Of a stretch of 9,062 bases of DNA, positions 5,371 to 9,062 are shown piece by piece. The notes below the pieces were generated by a model that was not told where the DNA came from, did not search any database, and saw nothing but the letters and a program-made list of their open reading frames with translations. This DNA comes from BS750m-G77 sp043797735 (GTDB taxonomy: Bacteria; Omnitrophota; Gorgyraeia; Gygaellales; Profunditerraquicolaceae): the NCBI GenBank assembly GCA_043797735.1, contig JAZDPH010000004.1, forward strand, positions 1-9,062. Direction: 5' to 3'. The translations under genes were made by a program, and so were the position numbers. Positions within the stretch are counted from its first letter, which is position 1, and each line of letters begins with the position of its first letter.

Positions 5371-6195
5371 TTAATAGAACAGGATGCCGGCATAACCGAC
5401 AACGCTGCTTCTATCCCCGGTTACCTCTGCGCTGGTTTGGTATTTTACAAGTTGGGCATTCTTTGCCCCTAAGAACTTAGCCGCGGCAAGCATCGCTGCC
5501 GCCGGGGCGAGCCCGCACATCGATATACCAAACCGGCCGGCTCTTTGATAAAGCTTATCTTCGTCTAATTCCAGCATTGCCTCTATGGCAGAGTTATCTT
5601 TCCTGCGGGCATCTTCCTCGGGCTCATAATGCGTCATATCGGAGCTGGCAACGAGCAAAGTAGAATCTTTATAAGGCGGCTCGCCAACTGCCTCCCCGAT
5701 TGCCCTGCCTATCTCTTTTAAGTCCGCCAAACCTCCCGGCATAAATACAATAGGGATAATTTTAAAGCCTTTTTTAAAATACTGCAAAATCGGCGCCTCT
5801 ACCTCCAGTGAATGTTCGCTCAAGTGCGCCGAAGAATCCTCTTTTAATAATTTACAGCGCTCAAGTATTCTTCCTGCCAGCTGCGAATCAATCTCTATCT
5901 CCCCCAGCGGGGTCTGCCACTTTCCCCGGCTCATTATGCTAAAAGGCGCCCCTATTCCCGTATGGCTGGGGCCCAGCAAAATCACCCTTTCCTTAATATT
6001 AATCCGCGCGGCTGTCTCAACCGCCACCCTTCCGGAATAGGCATAACCCGCATGCGGGAGCATACAGGCGATGGCGTCTATTTTATCTGCCGGCTCTGTA
6101 GGGATAAAACTTTTTATCTGCCGGCTTATTTGCCCGGCAGCGGCAGGATAAAACTGCCCGGCGAACGCCGCTTTACGAAAGTCGGGCCGCTGCAT
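5371..6195 (-). CDS. MEMO1-family protein (AmmeMemoRadiSam system protein B)
   Basis: 274 aa, full length. The family is related in fold to metal-dependent dioxygenases such as LigB. Visible family motifs: GQFYPAAAGQI near the N-terminus, LPHAGYAYSGRVA (H48), LLGPSHTG (H78), EHSLEVEAPILQYF (H128), IPIVFMP, ASSDMTHY (D186, H189) and the segment with C227 (SMCGLAPAA), ending in EVTGDRSSVVGYAGILF. The histidines, aspartate and cysteine match the metal-site pattern of human MEMO1. In many bacteria and archaea a MEMO protein is encoded with AMMECR1 and a radical SAM enzyme; neither is here. The ATG at 6195 follows rpsU by 23 nt with GGAG about 11 nt upstream. Confidence 0.93.
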   Translation of the reverse strand: MQRPDFRKAAFAGQFYPAAAGQISRQIKSFIPTEPADKIDAIACMLPHAGYAYSGRVAVETAARINIKERVILLGPSHTGIGAPFSIMSRGKWQTPLGEIEIDSQLAGRILERCKLLKEDSSAHLSEHSLEVEAPILQYFKKGFKIIPIVFMPGGLADLKEIGRAIGEAVGEPPYKDSTLLVASSDMTHYEPEEDARRKDNSAIEAMLELDEDKLYQRAGRFGISMCGLAPAAAMLAAAKFLGAKNAQLVKYQTSAEVTGDRSSVVGYAGILFY

Positions 6196-6218
6196 TTAGC
6201 ACTTTCTCCGGATAAGGC

Positions 6219-6386
6219 TTATCTTCTGCCTTTTCCCTTAGCCCTTTTTCTTTTCTTTTCGCTGGGCTTCTCATAATGCTTGCGGTCCCTTACTTCCCGC
6301 AGTATGCCCTCCTGCTCAATCTTTTTCTTGAAGCGCCGCAACGCCGATTCAAAAGACTCGTCTTTCCTGACTTCAATCTGAGACAA
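6219..6386 (-). CDS. rpsU: 30S ribosomal protein S21
   Basis: 55 aa, too short to show as a long frame but unmistakable: SQIEVRKDESFESALRRFKK then KIEQEGILREVRDRKHYEKP and a strongly basic tail (SEKKRKRAKGKGRR). S21 is a small-subunit protein near the anti-SD end of 16S rRNA that helps initiation. The start is taken as TTG at 6386, because it gives the canonical S-Q-I-E-V-R start and lies 9 nt after AAAGGGG; another TTG at 6395 would abut the SD. First gene of the operon, about 94 nt downstream of the predicted transcription start, behind a structured leader. Confidence 0.93.
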   Translation of the reverse strand: MSQIEVRKDESFESALRRFKKKIEQEGILREVRDRKHYEKPSEKKRKRAKGKGRR

Positions 6387-6403
6387 TATAATCAACCCCT
6401 TTC

Positions 6404-6468
6404 TTAAATTCGCCAGCTACCTTTTTAAAGCGAATTTAACCCGCCGACGCTTCGGTGGCGGGTTAAAT
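6404..6468 (-). promoter_or_regulatory. Structured rpsU leader with two overlapping, mutually exclusive hairpins
   Basis: Hairpin A has perfect 12-bp arms (6457-6468 and 6434-6445, ATTTAACCCGCC in mRNA) and an 11-nt loop. Hairpin B has perfect 10-bp arms (6430-6439 and 6404-6413, TTAAATTCGC in mRNA) and a 16-nt loop, ending just before the AAAGGGG SD of rpsU. They share bases 6434-6439, so only one can form at a time. No U-run follows A. This could be an attenuator or a ribosomal-protein feedback site; the pairings are visible, the role is inferred. Confidence 0.55.
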
Positions 6469-6486
6469 ATCTGCTCTAAATTAAAT

Positions 6487-6515
6487 ATATTAACATTGAT
6501 TTTAGCCTGTGTCAA
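6487..6515 (-). promoter_or_regulatory. Sigma70-type promoter for the rpsU-to-acc operon
   Basis: TTGACA (6510-6515) and TAATAT (6487-6492) are separated by exactly 17 bp; the -35 is perfect and the -10 has one mismatch. The predicted start near 6480 gives a leader of about 94 nt before the rpsU TTG. It lies downstream of the toxin-operon terminator, as expected for a separate transcription unit. Confidence 0.85.
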
Positions 6516-6566
6516 TGCTTAAATACCGCCTTGCTAAACCGGAATAAACTTTCTTGCCCTCGGTAT

Positions 6567-6609
6567 AAAAAATCCCTCCTTCTACTATTAATAGGCGTAT
6601 CGGAAGGGA
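6567..6609 (-). terminator. Terminator-like hairpin after the toxin gene
   Basis: In mRNA sense, TCCCTTC (6603-6609) pairs with GGAGGGA (6573-6579) through 6 Watson-Crick pairs and one G-U. The loop contains a small CTATTAATAG palindrome (6585-6594), and TTTTTT (6567-6572) follows the stem directly. It lies 37 nt past the toxin stop. The stem is modest, so termination may be partial. Confidence 0.55.
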
Positions 6610-6645
6610 AAATCTAACTAAGAAACAAAAGTGTCCTCTTTATTT

Positions 6646-7449
6646 TTAATAATTGGCCTCTATGGTATTCTGGATTGGTTTTAACTCCAAGCAGTTAACT
6701 TCATTTTTATCTTCCAGGAATCTTTCTACATCCTTTTTTACAACTCTAAAGTCAATTTTTTCAAGCCGCAGCAAGAGGAACTTTTTGAAATTCCTTTCAT
6801 TGACAGATAGCGCATTAGCGTTAGTTTGCCGGATAGCGTTATTAAGTAGTTTAAAGTTAGGCTTGGTCTTGCGGGAAATATACCAAACGAAATCATAGAA
6901 GTCCCTTCCTTTGGTAAAATTACGGTAAAAGCAGGCGTGCAGTTTAGTAGAAAATAAAGACGCTAAATCAAAATGGGCAATGTTAAAAATATAAACTTTA
7001 TTAACAATAGAACTTTGCAGCCGCCAACCGGCAGGCGGATTGGTATCTACTTCAATTTTTATACTGAGTTTCTGGCTCTTCAGGTTAGATAATCCTATGC
7101 GGCTTAATAGGCCAGGAAACTTAAGCCAGGCGCTTTGCACATTTCTTTCTATCTTAGGCGCAATCTCGGTTTCTACATTATAAAGAGTAAACTCCCGAGA
7201 TAATTGCGAACAAAGCCGGGTAAAATCAAACCCCCCCTTCTTAACTAGAGAAAAATCCAGGTCTTCCGAAAAACGGCGCAAGTTAAAAAGCACCCGTAAG
7301 GCAGTCCCGCCCACAAAGGCCATATTTTCAAAATAATTTTTATCGGCTAAAATCTTTAAAGTAATTATTTGGAGGTATTCGCGCGTTTTATTTAGTTTCT
7401 TTTCTAAGGTATCCACGCCGGCCAGTTGTTGTTTAATTACCTCAAGCAT
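6646..7449 (-). CDS. AbiEii-type nucleotidyltransferase toxin (DUF1814)
   Basis: 267 aa, cytoplasmic toxin of a type IV AbiE-like toxin-antitoxin and phage-abortive-infection module. Family motifs are intact: FVGGTALRVLFNLRRFSEDLDF (about 45-66) with GG47-48 and the catalytic acids D63 and D65, KIEVD with D135, and KLHACFYRNFTKGRDFYD with K169, R176, R182 and D186. Proteins with this MNT-like fold transfer nucleotides to tRNA or other targets; the substrate here is unknown. The ATG is one base after the antitoxin stop, with GAGAGGG upstream, so the antitoxin is translated first. By eye the gene is A/T-richer than the housekeeping operon, consistent with acquisition. Confidence 0.93.
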   Translation of the reverse strand: MLEVIKQQLAGVDTLEKKLNKTREYLQIITLKILADKNYFENMAFVGGTALRVLFNLRRFSEDLDFSLVKKGGFDFTRLCSQLSREFTLYNVETEIAPKIERNVQSAWLKFPGLLSRIGLSNLKSQKLSIKIEVDTNPPAGWRLQSSIVNKVYIFNIAHFDLASLFSTKLHACFYRNFTKGRDFYDFVWYISRKTKPNFKLLNNAIRQTNANALSVNERNFKKFLLLRLEKIDFRVVKKDVERFLEDKNEVNCLELKPIQNTIEANY

Positions 7450-7450
7450 C

Positions 7451-8089
7451 CTACCCTCTCAACTTAATGAATCCGCAAAAAATCCTGCATAACTCTGTTA
7501 ACTGCGGATTGGTAAAATTTACCGCGAAATCCATAATTTTTTTCCGGCTCAATCCTTTTAAATTCTGGAACCTGTAGGAATCCTTAAATTTCTGCCGGGC
7601 ATATTTCTTAAGGTTCGGTAGATTAAAATATAAAAAATCTACCACTGCTTTTTCCGGCTCGGCCATAAAAAACTCCAAACCATTTTCATCCTTTACCAGT
7701 TTGTAACCGCTAAATCCCACGGGTTTAATGTGCTGGTATATAAACCTGCCCAGGCAATTGCTAAATCTGATGGTCTTTCTGGTAGTTACGCAAGTCAGGT
7801 CAAAAACAGATTCCGGGATTAAACCGTAAAAACTCAGCGCTGATTCAAGGCTGATATACGAAGGGGCATAAAGCTGGCCTGCAAGATAATATCTGCTGGG
7901 CGTGATTTTTCTATCATTTTCATTAAGGATAAAAATCCCCCGTCTGAGTTTAAAAATCAGGCGCCTGCTTTGCCAGCGGCTAAGCTGGTTGAGGATATTC
8001 TGTCCCCGCCTCTTTTCTGTTTTAACGACGGCTTTGCTTAAAATAAAAGGCAGATGACGAAACCGGTTTTTAAATTGCGTATAGTCCAT
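7451..8089 (-). CDS. AbiEi-type antitoxin/transcriptional repressor
   Basis: 212 aa. An N-terminal winged-helix-like segment (about 1-60, ending RWQSRRLIFKLRRGIFIL) precedes the AbiEi core: QLYAPSYISLESALSFYGLIPESVFDLTCVTTRKT, then the IYQHIKPVGFSGY strand and AEPEKAVVDFLYF. These are the standard features of AbiEi antitoxins, which neutralise AbiEii and repress their own promoter by binding inverted repeats. The ATG at 8089 is chosen because GGAAAGG lies 5 nt upstream. A TTG in the same frame at 8113 lies inside the operator palindrome and has no SD. One base separates it from the toxin. The strong palindrome over the start of transcription supports autoregulation. Confidence 0.9.
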   Translation of the reverse strand: MDYTQFKNRFRHLPFILSKAVVKTEKRRGQNILNQLSRWQSRRLIFKLRRGIFILNENDRKITPSRYYLAGQLYAPSYISLESALSFYGLIPESVFDLTCVTTRKTIRFSNCLGRFIYQHIKPVGFSGYKLVKDENGLEFFMAEPEKAVVDFLYFNLPNLKKYARQKFKDSYRFQNLKGLSRKKIMDFAVNFTNPQLTELCRIFCGFIKLRG

Positions 8090-8096
8090 AAGTACC

Positions 8097-8132
8097 TTTC
8101 CATAACTAACCAAATTTGATTAGTTATGGAAA
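8097..8132. promoter_or_regulatory. Palindromic operator over the toxin-antitoxin promoter start
   Basis: A 36-bp palindrome with a single mismatched pair (8110/8119). The outer arms are TTTCCATAACTAA and its complement TTAGTTATGGAAA, and the centre is CAAATTTG. It covers the predicted start of transcription and reaches the antitoxin SD. The likely ligand is the AbiEi protein encoded just downstream, as in known AbiE systems; binding is inferred. Confidence 0.72.
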
Positions 8133-8133
8133 T

Positions 8134-8162
8134 AGCATAAAACAAAAAAACTGTTTTGTCAA
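8134..8162 (-). promoter_or_regulatory. Sigma70-type promoter of the toxin-antitoxin operon
   Basis: TTGACA (8157-8162) and TATGCT (8134-8139) with a 17-bp T-rich spacer. The expected transcription start, about 8127, falls inside the palindromic operator, so a bound repressor would block it. Confidence 0.83.
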
Positions 8163-8176
8163 GTATTTCATTAGCA

Positions 8177-8275
8177 TTACTTTATCATTCTTCCATAACC
8201 AGATGTTTCGTTTGCTGTTGAACCATCGCTAAGAGTAAAAGCCGTTTTTCCCTTACCCTTGCTTACTCTTTCGCA
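8177..8275 (-). pseudogene. In-frame remnant of a second C-terminal motif after the surface-protein stop
   Basis: Reading past the stop of the upstream surface-protein gene in the same frame gives about 32 codons ending at TAA (8177-8179): ...KTAFTLSDGSTANETSGYGRMIK. Its end resembles the true C-terminus, ...YDKDGTQISTPTSGYARIIM: DG(T/S), then TSGY-(A/G)-R-(I/M)-I. The DNA also aligns (acatc-n-ggtta-n-g-n-aagaat-n-ataa). There is no start or SD of its own. It is most simply a decayed partial tandem duplication, or the old 3' end of the gene. Stop-codon readthrough is a less likely reading. Confidence 0.5.
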
Positions 8276-9062
8276 TTAACCCTCTAACGCGCACATTATG
8301 ATTCTTGCGTAACCCGATGTTGGAGTCGATATTTGAGTTCCATCTTTATCGTAAAATGAAGCTATGAATTGTGCCGCTCTTATAGTAATCGTTGTCGTAG
8401 ATAAAGCTACCATCATACAATGGTATCTACTATCAGGAGTGGCTTGACCCATATTATGAACACACCAACCAGAACCATCGCTATTTTCCGCAAGATATGT
8501 AATTACCAATACTTTTGTTGTTCCTAAGTTATGAGTCTTTATATAAGTTGTGCTGGCCGCAACCGCAAACCATCCGCTATCATAGACTTTTAAAGCCAGA
8601 GCGGATAAGGGCAATTTAGCAGTGTTATCCAAGGGCAATAATTTATTTGGCACAGGAGTAGTACTTACCCCTACATTAGCAACCGTATTCGCATCCTCCG
8701 CCTTCTCTGCCCTTATGGCATAGGCGCTTGAAGTAATCTGCTGCCTGGGGCTCATTACCTCATCGGCGACTTTTATCTCCAGCCAGTAGGGCTTGTCAAA
8801 AGCAAGGCCAAGGCTGGTTACCGAGCCCAAAAGGATGCTGAAGATACCCTTCTGGATAAGCAGACTTGGGTGAGCCTCCTCCCAGAGCAGGTTGCCTGCG
8901 GTTTCAGCGTCATAGATTCTAAAGGTAAGGTTGTGGGAGCCTTCTAAGGGCTTATTATCTGCATCAGTGAGCCGGCCCTGATAGTTGATGAGGCGGGGGA
9001 CTGCGGCGTAGGTAGCGGTTAGCGGATAGCGTATAGCGGATAGTAATAGAATCAAAAACAAT
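8276..9062 (-). CDS. Secreted/surface protein with C-terminal lectin-like domain, 5' end outside the window
   Basis: About 261 codons are visible. A TTG at 9061 could start the frame, but there is no room to see an SD, and the true start probably lies outside the window. A hydrophobic run FLILLL and SAIRYPLTATYAA resemble the end of a signal peptide, with cleavage likely after the AA at 19-20. The mature N-terminus, VPRLINYQGRLTDADNKPLEG then FRIYDAETAGNLLWEE, GIFSILLGS, PYWLEIKVADEVMSPRQ and SSAYAIRAEKAED, is a conserved module of large secreted proteins in several uncultured phyla. A C-terminal beta-rich domain (about 160-261) has SGWFAVAASTTYIKTHNLG, then TTTITIRAA and SGYARIIM, resembling phage-tail or H-type-lectin-like folds. 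Likely exported; ligand unknown. Confidence 0.8.
   Translation of the reverse strand, partial: LFLILLLSAIRYPLTATYAAVPRLINYQGRLTDADNKPLEGSHNLTFRIYDAETAGNLLWEEAHPSLLIQKGIFSILLGSVTSLGLAFDKPYWLEIKVADEVMSPRQQITSSAYAIRAEKAEDANTVANVGVSTTPVPNKLLPLDNTAKLPLSALALKVYDSGWFAVAASTTYIKTHNLGTTKVLVITYLAENSDGSGWCVHNMGQATPDSRYHCMMVALSTTTITIRAAQFIASFYDKDGTQISTPTSGYARIIMCALEG
9013..9046. repeat. Heptanucleotide tandem repeat (TAGCGGA-type) in a signal-peptide region
   Basis: Consecutive 7-mers from 9013: tagcggt, tagcgga, tagcgta, tagcgga, then a degenerate tagtaat (9041-9047). On the coding strand this is a TATCCGC/TATACGC repeat encoding S-A-I-R-Y-P-L-T-A. Seven is not a multiple of three, so a change in copy number would shift the frame of the downstream protein. 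Confidence 0.75.

Noticed and set aside
6502..6630. Short open minus-strand frame reading ...VEGGIFYTEGKKVYSGLARRYLSIDTG
   Set aside because: It looks faintly protein-like but has no start or SD, overlaps the terminator and the rpsU -35, and matches no family I know.
8090..8113. TTG at 8113 as antitoxin start
   Set aside because: It lies within the operator palindrome with no SD; the ATG at 8089 has GGAAAGG at proper spacing.

Overview
Every gene I can support lies on the minus strand, so the biological reading order runs from high to low coordinates. The window looks like a chromosomal piece from an uncultured, Gram-negative-type bacterium. The best guess is a Candidatus Omnitrophota (OP3)-like lineage. 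This rests on the surface-protein type, the DUF1844 gene, the short-word repeats between genes and the gene order; it is an inference, with no 16S or marker phylogeny here.

Layout in transcription order. (1) 9062-8177: the end of a secreted or surface protein gene. Its signal-peptide region is built on a 7-nt tandem repeat, and its stop codon is followed in frame by a decayed second copy of its C-terminal motif. (2) 8162-6567: a self-contained AbiEi/AbiEii (type IV) toxin-antitoxin operon with its own TTGACA-N17-TATGCT promoter, a 36-bp near-perfect palindromic operator over the transcription start, antitoxin then toxin, and a terminator-like hairpin. It looks A/T-richer by eye than its surroundings. 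(3) 6515-1: a housekeeping operon starting at a strong TTGACA-N17-TAATAT promoter: rpsU, a MEMO1-family gene, DUF1844, a Trm112/UPF0434 zinc protein, aroQ, an M24B aminopeptidase, efp, accB, accC, asp23-like and an amaP-like gene cut by the window edge. Most junctions overlap or lie within a few bases; the exceptions are the repeat-filled gaps on either side of the Trm112-like gene and the 70-nt efp-accB gap.

The second half of the operon (aroQ, M24B peptidase, efp, accB, accC, asp23) has the same order as the Bacillus subtilis yqhS-yqhT-efp-accB-accC-yqhY region, less the sporulation genes. It combines aromatic biosynthesis, proline-peptide turnover, translation of polyproline stretches, the first step of fatty-acid synthesis and an Asp23-family factor tied genetically to acetyl-CoA carboxylase.

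The most interesting signal is in the junctions. Upstream of accB and of the M24B peptidase there are two related RNA hairpins (14 bp, and 13 bp with one G-U). In both, an ATG overlaps the previous gene's stop codon and starts a similar short peptide (M-N/S-P-A-L-P/A-K-E). The 5' arm lies in that peptide's codons, and the 3' arm contains the Shine-Dalgarno sequence and runs into a GTG start. The two copies differ by compensatory base-pair changes. This looks like a repeated translational-coupling switch that I do not recognise. The rpsU leader holds two overlapping, mutually exclusive hairpins, and the gaps around the Trm112-like gene are filled by an 81-nt symmetric CGCAGAT palindrome and a 30-bp-offset repeat cluster.
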